Source: Odiellus spinosus
Taxonomy: Eukaryota > Arthropoda > Arachnida > Opiliones > Phalangiidae
Direction: 5' to 3'
Assembly: GCA_963920705.1 (NCBI GenBank)
Contig: CAWUCO010000219.1
Coordinates: 1,054,001 to 1,118,000 of the forward strand
Length of the DNA: 64,000 nt
In this document: positions 24,716 to 39,100 of the stretch, in pieces
Position numbering within the stretch: position 1 is the stretch's first letter
Layout of the letters: each line of letters begins with the position of its first letter
Made by a program: the position numbers and the translations under genes
Notes under the pieces: generated by a model
What the model was told of the DNA's origin: nothing
What the model saw: only the letters and a program-made list of their open reading frames with translations
The model's database searches: none

Positions 24716-27700
24716 ATGTATACTTGTGAAATTTTTGGATCTATACTTGGGAAATTTTTGGATCTATACTTGGGAAATTTTGGATCTATACTTGGGAAAT
24801 TTTTCGATCTATACTTGGAAAATTTTTCGATCTATGCTTGGGAAATTTTTGGATCTATACTTGGGAAATTTTTGGATCTATACTTGGGAAATTTTTGGAT
24901 CTATACTTGGGAAATTTTTGGATATATACTTGGGAAATTTTTCGATCTATGCTTGGGAAATTTTTGGATCTATACTTGGGAAATTTTTGGATCTATACTT
25001 GGGAAATTTTTGGATCTATACTTGGGAAATTTTTGGATCTATACTTGGGAAATTTTTGGATCTATACTTGGAAAATTTTTCGATCTATACTAGGGAAATT
25101 TTTGGATGTATACTTGTGAAATTTTTGGATCTGTACTTGGGAAATTTTTGGATCTATACTTGGGAAATTTTGGATCTATACTTGGAAGATTTTTCGATCT
25201 ATGCTTGGGAAATTTTTGGATCTATACTTGGGAAATTTTTGGATGTATACTTGTGAAATTTTTGGATCTATACTTGGGAAATTTTTGGATCTATACTTGG
25301 GAAATTTTTGGATCTATCCATGGGAAATTTTTGGATTTATACTTGGGAAATTTTTCTTACTATACTTGGGAAATTTTTCGATCTATACTTGGGAAATTTT
25401 TCGATCTATACTTGGAAAATTTTTGGATCTATACTTGGAAAATTTTTCGATCTATGCTTGGGAAATTTTTGGATCTATACTTGGGAAATTTTTGGATCTA
25501 TACTTGGGAAATTTTTGGATCTATACTTGGGAAATATTTGGATCTATACTTGGGAAATTTTTGGATCTATACTTGGGAAATTTTGGATCTATACTTGGGA
25601 AATTTTTCGATCTATACTTGGAAAATTTTGGATCTATACTTGGAAAATTTTTCGATCTATACTAGGGAAATTTTTGGATGTATACTTGTGAAATTTTTGG
25701 ATCTATACTTGGGAAATTTTTGGATCTATACTTGAGAAATTTTGGATCTATACTTGGGAAATTTTTCGATCTATACTTGGAAAATTTTTCGATCTATGCT
25801 TGGGAAATTTTTGGATCTATACTTGGGAAATTTTTGGATCTATACTTGGGAAATTTTTGGATCTATACTTGGGAAATTTTTGGATCTATACTTGGGAAAT
25901 TTTTCGATCTATGCTTGGGAAATTTTTGGATCTATACTTGGGAAATTTTTGGATCTATACTTGGGAAATTTTTGGATCTATACTTGGGAAATTTTTGGAT
26001 CTATACTTTAGAAATTTTTGGATCTATACTTGGAAAATTTTTCGATCTATACTAGGGAAATTTTTGGATGTATACTTGTGAAATTTTTGGATCTATACTT
26101 GGGAAATTTTTGGATCTATACTTGGGAAATTTTGGATCTATACTTGGGAAATTTTTGGATCTATACTTGGGAAATTTTTGGATCTATACTTGGGAAATTT
26201 TTGGATCTATACTTGGGAAATTTTTGGATCTATACTTGGAAAATTTTTCGATCTATACTAGGGAAATTTTTGGATGTATACTTGTGAAATTTTTGGATCT
26301 GTACTTGGGAAATTTTTGGATCTATACTTGGGAAATTTTGGATCTATACTTGGAAGATTTTTCGATCTATGCTTGGGAAATTTTTGGATCTATACTTGGG
26401 AAATTTTTGGATGTATACTTGTGAAATTTTTGGATCTATACTTGGGAAATTTTTGGATCTATACTTGGGAAATTTTTGGATCTATCCATGGGAAATTTTT
26501 GGATTTATACTTGGGAAATTTTTCTTACTATACTTGGGAAATTTTTCGATCTATACTTGGGAAATTTTTCGATCTATACTTGGAAAATTTTTGGATCTAT
26601 ACTTGGAAAATTTTTCGATCTATGCTTGGGAAATTTTTGGATCTATACTTGGGAAATTTTTGGATCTATACTTGGGAAATTTTTGGATCTATACTTGGGA
26701 AATATTTGGATCTATACTTGGGAAATTTTTGGATCTATACTTGGGAAATTTTGGATCTATACTTGGGAAATTTTTCGATCTATACTTGGAAAATTTTGGA
26801 TCTATACTTGGAAAATTTTTCGATCTATACTAGGGAAATTTTTGGATGTATACTTGTGAAATTTTTGGATCTGTACTTGGGAAATTTTTGGATCTATACT
26901 TGGGAAATTTTGGATCTATACTTGGAAGATTTTTCGATCTATGCTTGGGAAATTTTTGGATCTATACTTGGGAAATTTTTGGATGTATACTTGTGAAATT
27001 TTTGGATCTATACTTGGGAAATTTTTGGATCTATACTTGGGAAATTTTTGGATCTATCCATGGGAAATTTTTGGATTTATACTTGGGAAATTTTTCTTAC
27101 TATACTTGGGAAATTTTTCGATCTATACTTGGGAAATTTTTCGATCTATACTTGGAAAATTTTTGGATCTATACTTGGAAAATTTTTCGATCTATGCTTG
27201 GGAAATTTTTGGATCTATACTTGGGAAATTTTTGGATCTATACTTGGGAAATTTTTGGATCTATACTTGGGAAATATTTGGATCTATACTTGGGAAATTT
27301 TTGGATCTATACTTGGGAAATTTTGGATCTATACTTGGGAAATTTTTCGATCTATACTTGGAAAATTTTGGATCTATACTTGGAAAATTTTTCGATCTAT
27401 ACTAGGGAAATTTTTGGATGTATACTTGTGAAATTTTTGGATCTATACTTGGGAAATTTTTGGATCTATACTTGGGAAATTTTGGATCTATACTTGGGAA
27501 ATTTTTCGATCTATACTTGGAAAATTTTTCGATCTATGCTTGGGAAATTTTTGGATCTATACTTGGGAAATTTTTGGATCTATACTTGGGAAATTTTTGG
27601 ATCTATACTTGGGAAATTTTTGGATCTATACTTGGGAAATTTTTCGATCTATGCTTGGGAAATTTTTGGATCTATACTTGGGAAATTTTTGGATCTATAC

Positions 27701-30417
27701 TTGGGAAATTTTTGGATCTATACTTGGGAAATTTTTGGATCTATACTTGGGAAATTTTTGGATCTATACTTGGAAAATTTTTCGATCTATACTAGGGAAA
27801 TTTTTGGATGTATACTTGTGAAATTTTTGGATCTATACTTGGGAAATTTTTGGATCTATACTTGGGAAATTTTGGATCTATACTTGGAAGATTTTTCGAT
27901 CTATGCTTGGGAAATTTTTGGATCTATACTTGGGAAATTTTTGGATGTATACTTGTGAAATTTTTGGATCTATACTTGGGAAATTTTTGGATCTATACTT
28001 GGGAAATTTTTGGATCTATTCATGGGAAATTTTTGGATTTATACTTGGGAAATTTTTCTTACTATACTTGGGAAATTTTTCGATCTACACTTGGGAAATT
28101 TTTCGATCTATACTTGGAAAATTTTTGGATCTATACTTGGGAAATTTTTCGATCTATACTTGGGAAATTTTTGGATCTACACTTGGGAAATTTTTGGATG
28201 TATACTTGTGAAATTTTTGGATCTATACTTGGGAAATTTTTGGATCTATACTTGGGAAATTTTTGGACCTATACTTGGGAAATTTTTGGATCTATACTTG
28301 GGAAATTTTTCGATCTATACTTGGGAAATTTTTGGATCTATACTTGGGAAATTTTTGGATCTATACTTGGGAAATTTTTGGATCTATACTTGGGAAATTT
28401 TTGGATCTATACTTGGGAAATTTTGGATCTATACTTGGGAAATTTTTCGATATACTTGGAAAATTTTTCGATCTATGCTTGTGAAATTTTTGGATCTATA
28501 CTTGGGAAATTTTTGGATGTATACTTGTGAAATTTTTGGATCTATACTTGGGAAATTTTTGGATCTATACTTGGGAAATTTTTGGATCTATCCATGGGAA
28601 ATTTTTGGATTTATACTTGGGAAATTTTTCTTACTATACTTGGGAAATTTTTCGATCTATACTTGGGAAATTTTTCGATCTATACTTGGAAAATTTTTGG
28701 ATCTATACTTGGAAAATTTTTCGATCTATGCTTGGGAAATTTTTGGATCTATACTTGGGAAATTTTTGGATCTATACTTGGGAAATTTTTGGATCTATAC
28801 TTGGGAAATATTTGGATCTATACTTGGGAAATTTTTGGATCTATACTTGGGAAATTTTGGATCTATACTTGGGAAATTTTTCGATCTATACTTGGAAAAT
28901 TTTGGATCTATACTTGGAAAATTTTTCGATCTATACTAGGGAAATTTTTGGATGTATACTTGTGAAATTTTTGGATCTATACTTGGGAAATTTTTGGATC
29001 TATACTTGGGAAATTTTGGATCTATACTTGGGAAATTTTTCGATCTATGCTTGGGAAATTTTTGGATCTATACTTGGGAAATTTTTGGATCTATACTTGG
29101 GAAATTTTTGGATCTATACTTGGGAAATTTTTGGATCTATACTTGGGAAATTTTTCGATCTATGCTTGGGAAATTTTTGGATCTATACTTGGGAAATTTT
29201 TGGATCTATACTTGGGAAATTTTTGGATCTATACTTGGGAAATTTTTGGATCTATACTTGGGAAATTTTTGGATCTATACTTGGAAAATTTTTCGATCTA
29301 TACTAGGGAAATTTTTGGATGTATACTTGTGAAATTTTTGGATCTATACTTGGGAAATTTTTGGATCTATACTTGGGAAATTTTGGATCTATACTTGGAA
29401 GATTTTTCGATCTATGCTTGGGAAATTTTTGGATCTATACTTGGGAAATTTTTGGATGTATACTTGTGAAATTTTTTGATCTATACTTGGGAAATTTTTG
29501 GATCTATACTTGGGAAATTTTTGGATCTATTCATGGGAAATTTTTGGATTTATACTTGGGAAATTTTTCTTACTATACTTGGGAAATTTTTCGATCTATA
29601 CTTGGGAAATTTTTCGATCTATACTTGGAAAATTTTTGGATCTATACTTGGGAAATTTTTCGATCTATACTTGGGAAATTTTTCGATCTATACTTGGGAA
29701 ATTTTTCGATCTATACTTGGGAAATTTTTGAATCTCTACTTGGGAAATTTTTGAATCTCTACTTGGGAAATTTTTGAATCTCTACTTGGGAAATTTTTGG
29801 ACTATACTTGGGAAATTTTTGGATCTATACTTGGGAAATTTTTGGATCTATACTTGGGAAATATTTGGATCTATACTTGGGAAATTTTTGGATCTATACT
29901 TGGGAAATTTTGGATCTATACTTGGGAAATTTTTCGATCTATACTAGGAAAATTTTGGATCTATACTTGGAAAATTTTTCGATCTATACTAGGGAAATTT
30001 TTGGATGTATACTTGTGAAATTTTTGGATCTATACTTGGGAAATTTTTGGATCTATACTTGGGAAATTTTGGATCTATACTTGGGAAATTTTTCGATCTA
30101 TACTTGGAAAATTTTTCGATCTATGCTTGGGAAATTTTTGGATCTATACTTGGGAAATTTTTGGATCTATACTTGGGAAATTTTTGGATCTATACTTGGG
30201 AAATTTTTGGATCTGTTCTTGGGAAATTTTTCGATCTATGCTTGGGAAATTTTTGGATCTATACTTGGGAAATTTTTGGATCTATACTTGGGAAATTTTT
30301 GGATCTATACTTGGGAAATTTTTGGATCTATACTTGGGAAATTTTTGGATCTATACTTGGGAAATTTTTGGATCTATACTTGGAAAATTTTTCGATCTAT
30401 TCTAGGGAAATTTTTGG
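24716..30417 (+). repeat. Mosaic of 572-, 390- and 206-bp higher-order blocks
   Basis: A GGATGTATAC/TTGTGAAA marker heads successive blocks at 24716, 25106, 25678, 26068, 26274, 26846, 27418 and 27808, giving spacings of 390, 572, 390, 206, 572, 572 and 390 bp. These are about 17, 25 and 9 monomers less a few T4 deletions. The two 572-bp units at 26274-27417 are a strict tandem pair. Each 572-bp block carries a CTTGGAAGA monomer and a CCATGG variant. Further 572-like copies lie near 24,144 and 28,380, and shortened or lengthened 390 blocks follow at 28952 (367 bp) and 30005 (413 bp). Confidence 0.8.
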
Positions 30418-31574
30418 ATGTATACTTGTGAAATTTTTGGATCTGTACTTGGGAAATTTTTGGATCTATACTTGGGAAATTTTGGATCTATACTTGGAAG
30501 ATTTTTCGATCTATGCTTGGGAAATTTTTGGATCTATACTTGGGAAATTTTTGGATGTATACTTGTGAAATTTTTGGATCTATACTTGGGAAATTTTTGG
30601 ATCTATACTTGGGAAATTTTTGGATCTATTCATGGGAAATTTTTCTTACTATACTTGGGAAATTTTTCTTACTATACTTGGGAAAATTTTCGATCTATAC
30701 TTGGGAAATTTTTCGATCTATACTTGGAAAATTTTTGGATCTATACTTGGGAAATTTTTGAATCTCTACTTGGGAAATTTTTGAATCTCTACTTGAGAAA
30801 TTTTTGAATCTCTTCTTGGGAAATTTTTGAATCTCTACTTTGGAAATTTTTGAATTTCTACTTGGGAAATTTTTCGATCTATACTTGGGAAATTTTTCGA
30901 TCTATACTTGGGAAATTTTTCGATCTATACTTGGGAAATTTTTCGATCTATACTTGGGAAATTTTTCGATCTATACTTGGGAAAAATTTTCGATCTATAC
31001 TTGGGAAATTTTTCGATCTATACTTGGGAAATTTTCGATCTATACTTGGGAAATTTTTCGATCTATACTTCCGAAATTTTTTGATCTATACTTGGGAAAT
31101 TTTTGAATCTCTACTTGGGAAATTTTTGAATCTCTTCTTGGGAAATTTTTGAATCTCTACTTTGGAAATTTTTGAATCTCTACTTGGGAAATTTTACGAT
31201 CTATACTTGGGAAATTTTTCGATCTATACTTGGGAAATTTTTCGATCTATACTTGGGAAATTTTTCGATCTAACTTGGGAAATTTTTCGATCTATACTTG
31301 GGAAATTTTTCGATCTATACTTGGGAAATTTTTCGATCTATACTTGGGAAATTTTTCGATCTATACTTGGGAAATTTTTCGATCTATACTTGGGAAATTT
31401 TTCGATCTATACTTGCGAAATTTTTGAATATCTACTTGGGAAATTTTTGAATCTCTACTTGGAAAATTTTTGAATCTCTACTTGGGAAATTTTTGAATCT
31501 CTACTTTGGAAATTTTTGAATCTCTTCTTGGGAAATTTTTGAATCTCTACTTTGGAAATTTTTGAATCTCTACT

Positions 31575-33560
31575 TTGGAAATTTTTGAATTTCTACTTTG
31601 GAAATTTTTGAATTTCTACTTGGGAAATTTTTCGATCTATACTTGGGAAATTTTTCGATCTATACTTGGGAAATTTTTCGATCTATACTTGCGAAATTTT
31701 TCGATCTATACTTGGGAAATTTTTCGATCTATACTTGGGAAATTTTTCGATCTATTCTTGGGAAATTTTTCGATCTATACTTGGGAAATTTTTCGATCTC
31801 TACTTGGGCAATTTTTCGATCTGTACTTGGGAAATTTTTCGATCTGTACTTGGGAAATTTTTCGATCTATACTTGGAAAATTTTTCGATCTATACTTGGG
31901 AAATTTTTCGATCTATACTTGGGAAAATTTTTGGATCTATACTTGGATAATTTTTGAATCTATACTTTGGAAATTTTTGGATCTATTCTTGGGAAATTTT
32001 TGGATCTATACTTGGGAAAGTTTTGGATCTATACTTGGGAAATTTTTGGATCTAAACTAGGGAATTTTTGAATCTCTACTTTGGAAATTTTTGAATCTCT
32101 ACTTGGGAAATTTTACGATCTATACTTGGGAAATTTTTCGATCTATACTTGGGAAATTTTTCGATCTATACTTGGGAAATTTTTCGATCTATACTTGGGA
32201 AATTTTTCGATCTATACTTGGGAAATTTTTCGATCTATACTTGCGAAATTTTTGAATATCTACTTGGGAAATTTTTGAATCTCTACTTGGAAAATTTTTG
32301 AATCTCTACTTGGGAAATTTTTGAATCTCTACTTTGGAAATTTTTGAATCTCTTCTTGGGAAATTTTTGAATCTGTACTTTGGAAATTTTTGAATTTCTA
32401 CTTTGGAAATTTTTGAATTTCTACTTGGGAAATTTTTCGATCTATACTTGGGAAATTTTTCGATCTATACTTGGGAAATTTTTCGATCTATACTTGCGAA
32501 ATTTTTCGATCTATACTTGGGAAATTTTTCGATCTATACTTGGGAAATTTTTCGATCTATTCTTGGGAAATTTTTCGATCTCTACTTGGGCAATTTTTCG
32601 ATCTGTACTTGGGAAATTTTTCGATCTGTACTTGGGAAATTTTTCGATCTATACTTGGAAAATTTTTCGATCTATACTTGGGAAATTTTTCGATCTATAC
32701 TTGGGAAAATTTTTGGATCTATACTTGGATAATTTTTGAATCTATACTTTGGAAATTTTTGGATCTATTCTTGGGAAATTTTTGGATCTATACTTGGGAA
32801 AGTTTTGGATCTATACTTGGGAAATTTTTGGATCTAAACTAGGGAATTTTTGAATCTCTACTTTGGAAATTTTTGAATCTCTACTTGGGAAATTTTACGA
32901 TCTATACTTGGGAAATTTTTCGATCTATACTTGGGAAATTTTTCGATCTATACTTGGGAAATTTTTCGATCTAACTTGGGAAATTTTTCGATCTATACTT
33001 GGGAAATTTTTCGATCTATACTTGCGAAATTTTTGAATATCTACTTGGGAAATTTTTGAATCTCTACTTGGAAAATTTTTGAATCTCTACTTGGGAAATT
33101 TTTGAATCTCTACTTTGGAAATTTTTGAATCTCTTCTTGGGAAATTTTTGAATCTCTACTTTGGAAATTTTTGAATTTCTACTTTGGAAATTTTTGAATT
33201 TCTACTTGGGAAATTTTTCGATCTATACTTGGGAAATTTTTCGATCTATACTTGGGAAATTTTTCGATCTATACTTGCGAAATTTTTCGATCTATACTTG
33301 GGAAATTGTTCGATCTATACTTGGGAAATTTTTCGATCTATTCTTGGGAAATGTTTCGATCTATACTTGGGAAATTTTTCGATCTCTACTTGGGCAATTG
33401 TTCGATCTGTACTTGGGAAATTTTTCGATCTGTACTTGGGAAATTTTTCGATCTATACTTGGAAAATTTTTCGATCTATACTTGGGAAATTTTTCGATTT
33501 ATACTTGGGAAATTTTTCGATCTAAACTTGGGAAATTTTTGAATCTCTACTTGGGAAATT
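31575..33560 (+). repeat. About 805-bp higher-order repeat in the A/C domain
   Basis: The series GAATCTCTAC, GAATTTCTAC, CTTTGGAAA and a run of CGATCTATAC monomers, including CTTGGGCAA and two GATCTGTAC forms, starts at about 31575, 32380 and 33161. The offsets are 805 bp (35 monomers) and 781 bp. The first two copies share a tail with CTTGGATAA, GGGAAAGTTTTGG and CTAGGGAATTTTTG; the third lacks it. Confidence 0.75.
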
Positions 33561-36129
33561 TTTGAATCTCTACTTGGGAAATTTTTTAATCTCTTCTTGG
33601 GAAATTTTTGAATCTCTACTTTGGAAATTTTTGAATCTCTACTTGGGAAATTTTACGATCTATACTTGGGAAATTTTTCGATCTATACTTGCGAAATTTT
33701 TCGATCTATACTTGCGAAATTTTTCGATCTATACTTGGGAAATTTTTCGATCTATACTTGGGAAATTTTTCGATCTATACTTGGGAAATTTTTCGATCTA
33801 TACTTGGGAAATTTTTCGATCTATACTTGCGAAATTTTTCGATCTATACTTGCGAAATTTTTCGATCTATACTTGGAAATTTTTGGATCTATACTTGGGA
33901 AATTTTTGAATCTCTACTTGGGAAATTTTTGAATCTCTACTTGGGAAATTTTTGAATCTCTACTTGGGAAATTTTTGAATCTCTACTTGGGAAATTTTTG
34001 AATCTCTACTTGGGAAATTTTTGAATCTCTTCTTGGGAAATTTTTGAATCTCTACTTTGGAAATTTTTGAATCTCTACTTGGGAAATTTTTCGATCTATA
34101 CTTGGGAAATTTTTCGATCTATTCTTGGGAAATTTTTCGATCTATACTTGGGAAATTTTTCGATCTATACTTAGGAAATTTTTGGATCTATACTCGGGAA
34201 ATTTTTGGATCTATACTTGGGAAAATTTTTGGATCTATACTTGGGAAATTTTTGGATCTATACTTGGGAAATTTTTGGATCTATACTTGGGTAATTTTTG
34301 AATCTATACTTTGGAAATTTTTGGATCTATTCTTATGAAAGTTTTGGATCTATACTTGGGAAATTTTTCGATCTATACTTGGGAAATTTTTCGATCTATT
34401 CTTGGGAAATTTTTCGATCCATACTTGGGAAATTTTTCGATCTATACTTAGGAAATTTTTGGATCTATACTTGGGAAATTTTTGGATCTATTCTTGGGAA
34501 ATTTTTCGATCTATACTTGCGAAATTTTTCGATCTATACTTGGGAAAATTTTTGGATCTATACTTGGGAAATTTTTGGATCTATACTTGGGAAATTTTTG
34601 GATCTATACTTGGGTAATTTTTGAATCCATACTTTGGAAATTTTTGGATCTATTCTTGGGAAATTTTTGGATCTATACTTGGGAAAGTTTTGGATCTATA
34701 CTTGGGAAATTTTTGGATCTAAACTAGGGAATTTTTGATCTCTACTTTGGAAATTTTTGAATCTCTACTTGGGAAATTTTACGATCTATACTTGGGAAAT
34801 TTTTCGATCTATACTTGGGAAATTTTTCGATCTATACTTGGGAAATTTTTCGATCTATACTTGAGAAATTTTTTGATCTATACTTGGGAAATTTTTCGAT
34901 CTATACTTGGGAAAATTTTCGATCTATACTTGGGAAATTTTTCGATCTATACTTGGGAAATTTTAGATCTATACTTGGGAAATTTTTCGATCTATACTTG
35001 CGAAATTTTTTGATCTATACTTGGGAAATTTTTGAATCTCTACTTGGGAAATTTTTGAATCTCTACTTGGGAAATTTTTGAATCTCTACTTTGGAAATTT
35101 TAGAATTTCTACTTGGGAAATTTTTCGATCTATACTTGGGAAATTTTTCGATCTATACTTGGGAAATTTTTCGATCTATACTTGGGAAAAATTTTCGATC
35201 TATACTTGGGAAATTTTTCGATCTATACTTGGGAAATTTTCGATCTATACTTGGGAAATTTTTCGATCTATACTTGCGAAATTTTTTGATCTATACTTGG
35301 GAAATTTTTGAATATCTACTTGGGAAATTTTTGAATCTCTACTTGGAAAATTTTTGAATCTCTACTTGGGAAATTTTTGAATCTCTTCTTGGAAAATTTT
35401 TGAATCACTACTTGGGAAATTTTTGGACTATACTTGGGAAATTTTTCGATCAGTACTTGGGAAATATTTCTATCTGTACTTGGGAAATTTTTCGATGTAT
35501 ACTTGGAAAATTTTTCGATCTATACTTGGGAAATTTTTCGATCTATACTTGGAAAATTTTTGAATCTCTACTTGGGAAATTTTTGAATCTCTACTTGGAA
35601 AATTTTTGAATCTCTACTTGGGAAATTTTTGAATCTCTTCTTGGGAAATTTTTGAATCTCTTCTTGGGAAATTTTTGAATTTCTACTTTGGAAATTTTTG
35701 AATCTCTACTTGGGAAATTTTACGATCTATACTTGGGAAATTTTTCGATCTATACTTGCGAAATTTTTCGATCTATACTTGGGAAATTTTTCGATCTATA
35801 CTTGGGAAATTTTTCGATCTATTCTTGGGAAATTTTTCGATCTATACTTGGGAAATTTTTCGATCTATACTTGGGCAATTTTTCGATCTGTACTTGGGAT
35901 ATTTTTCGATCTGTACTTGGGAAATTTTTCGATCTATACTTGGGAAATTTTTCGATCTATACTTGGGAAATTTTTGGATCTATACTTGGGAAATTTTTGA
36001 ATCTCTACTTGGGAAATTTTTGAATCTCTACTTGGGAAATTTTTGAATCTCTACTTTGGAAATTTTTCGATCTATACTTGGGAAATTTTTGAATCTCTAC
36101 TTGGGAAATTTTTGAATCTCTACTTGGAA

Positions 36130-39100
36130 AATTTTTGAATCTCTACTTGGGAAATTTTTGAATCTCGACTTGGGAAATTTTTGAATCTCTACTTTGGAAA
36201 TTTTTCGATCTATACTTGGGAAATTTTTGGATCTATACTTGGGAAATTTTTCGATCTATACTTGGAAAATTTTTCGATCTATACTTGCGAAATTTTTCGA
36301 TCTATACTTGGGAAATTTTTCGATCTATACTTGGGAAAATTTTCGATCTATACCTGGGAAATTTTTCGATCTATACTTGGGAAATTTTTGGATCTATACT
36401 TGTGAAATTTTTGAATCTCTACTTGGGAAATTTTTGAATCTCTACTTGGAAAATTTTTGAATCTCTACTTGGGAAATTTTTGAATCTCTTCTTGGGAAAT
36501 TTTTGAATCTCTACTTTGGAAATTTTTGAATCTCTACTTGGGAAATTTTACGATCTATACTTGGGAAATTTTTCGATCTATACTTGGGAAATTTTTCGAT
36601 CTATACTTGGGAAATTTTTCGATCAATACTTGGGAAATTTTTCGATCTATTCTTGGGAAATTTTTCGATCTATACTTGGGAAATTTTTCGATCTATACTT
36701 GGGCAATTTTTCGATCTGTACTTGGGAAATTTCTCGATCTGTACTTGGAAAATTTTTCGATCCATTTTTGGGAAATTTTTCGATCTATACTTGGAAAATT
36801 TTTGAATCTCTACTTGGGAAATTTTTGAATCTCTTCTTGGGAAATTTTTGAATCTCTACTTTGGAAATTTTTGAATCTCTACTTTGGAAATTTTACGATC
36901 TATACTCGGGAAATTTTTGGATCTATTCTTGGGAAATTTTTCGATCTATACTTGCGAAATTTTTCGATCTATACTTGGGAAAATTTTTGGATCTATACAT
37001 GGGAAATTTTTGGATCTATACTTGGGAAATTTTTGGATCTATACTTGGGTAATTTTTGAATCTATACTTTGGAAATTTTTGGATCTATTCTTGGGAAATT
37101 TTTGGATCTATACTTGGGAAAGTTTTGGATCTATACTTGGGAATTTTTTGGATCTAAACTAGGGAATTTTTGAATCTATACTTTGGAAATTTTTGGATCT
37201 ATTCTTGGGAAATTTTTCGATCTATACTTGGGAAAAATTTTCGATCTATACTTGGGAAATTTTTCGATCTATACTTGGGAAATTTTAGATCTATACTTGG
37301 GAAATTTTTCGATCTATACTTGCGAAATTTTTTGATCTATACTTGGGAAATTTTTGAATCTCTACTTGGAAAATTTTTGAATCTCTACTTGGGAAATTTT
37401 TGAATCTCTACTTGGGAAATTTTTGAATCTCTTCTTGGGAAATTTTTGAATCTCTACTTTGGAAATTTTAGAATTTCTACTTGGGAAATTTTTCGATATA
37501 TACTTGGGAAATTTTTCGATCTATACTTGGGAAATTTTTCGATCTATACTTGGGAAATTTTTCGATCTATACTTGGGAAAAGTTTTCGATCTATACTTGG
37601 GAAATTTTTCGATCTATACTTGGGAAATTTTCGATCTATACTTGGGAAATTTTTCGATCTATACTTGCGAAATTTTTTGATCTATACTTGGGAAATTTTT
37701 GAATATCTACTTGGGAAATTTTTGAATCTCTACTTGGAAAATTTTTGAATCTCTACTTGGGAAATTTTTGAATCTCTACTTGGGAAATTTTTGAATCTCT
37801 TCTTGGGAAATTTTTGAATCTCTACTTTGGAAATTTTTGAATTTCTACTTGGGAAATTTTTCGATCTATACTTGGGCAATTTTTCGATCAGTACTTGGGA
37901 AATATTTCTATCTGTACTTGGGAAATTTTTCGATGTATACTTGGAAAATTTTTCGATCTATACTTGGGAAATTTTTCGATCTATACTTGGAAAATTTTTG
38001 AATCTCTACTTGGGAAATTTTTGAATCTCTACTTGGAAAATTTTTGAATCTCTACTTGGGAAATTTTTGAATCTCTTCTTGGGAAATTTTTGAATCTCTT
38101 CTTGGGAAATTTTTGAATTTCTACTTTGGAAATTTTTGAATCTCTACTTGGGAAATTTTACGATCTATACTTGGGAAATTTTTCGATCTATACTTGGGAA
38201 ATTTTTCGATCTATACTTGGGAAATTTTTCGATCTATACTTGCGAAATTTTTCGATCTATACTTGGGAAATTTTTCGATCTATACTTGGGAAATTTTTCG
38301 ATCTATTCTTGGGAAATTTTTCGATCTATACTTGGGAAATTTTTCGATCTATACTTGGGCAATTTTTCGATCTGTACTTGGGAAATTTTTCGATCTGTAC
38401 TTGGGAAATTTTTCGATCTATACTTGGGAAATTTTTCGATCTATACTTGGGAAATTTTTGGATCTCTACTTGGGAAATTTTTGAATCTCTACTTGGGAAA
38501 TTTTTGAATCTCTTCTTGGGAAATTTTTGAATCTCTTCTTGGGAAATTTTTGAATCTCTACTTTGGAAATTTTTGAATCTCTACTTGGGAAATTTCTGAA
38601 TCTCTACTTTGGAAATTTTTCGATCTATACTTGGGAAATTTTTGGATCTATACTTGGGAAATTTTTCGATCTATACTTGGAAAATTTTTCGATCTATACT
38701 TGGGAAATTTTTCGATCTATACTTGGGAAATTTTTGAATCTGTACTTGGAAAATTTTTGAATCTCTACTTGGAAAATTTTTGAATCTCTACTTGGGAAAT
38801 TTTTGAATCTCTACTTTGGAAATTTTTCGATCTATACTTGGGAAATTTTTGAATCTCTACTTGGGAAATTTTTGAATCTCTACTTGGGAAATTTTTGAAT
38901 CTCGACTTGGGAAATTTTTGAATCTCTACTTTGGAAATTTTTCGATCTATACTTGGGAAATTTTTGGATCTATACTTGGGAAATTTTTCGATCTATACTT
39001 GGAAAATTTTTCGATCTATACTTGCCAAATTTTTCGATCTATACTTGGGAAATTTTTCGATCTATACTTGGGAAATTTTTCGATCTATACCTGGGAAATT

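Larger units (their letters stand above)
9776..30757 (+). repeat. 23-bp satellite array, G-type domain right of the retrotransposon
   Basis: About 21 kb of head-to-tail monomers in the same orientation as the block left of the element, mainly GGATCTATAC and CGATCTATAC segments with many 22-bp (T4) monomers. It differs from the next domain in having few GAATCTCTAC monomers, apart from stretches at about 12.2-18.8 kb and 29.7-29.8 kb. Higher-order repeats within it are listed separately. Long stop-free plus-strand frames cover most of it, the longest 576 codons (20293-22023), and are read here as repeat by-products. No gene, RNA gene or second mobile element is visible. Confidence 0.97.
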
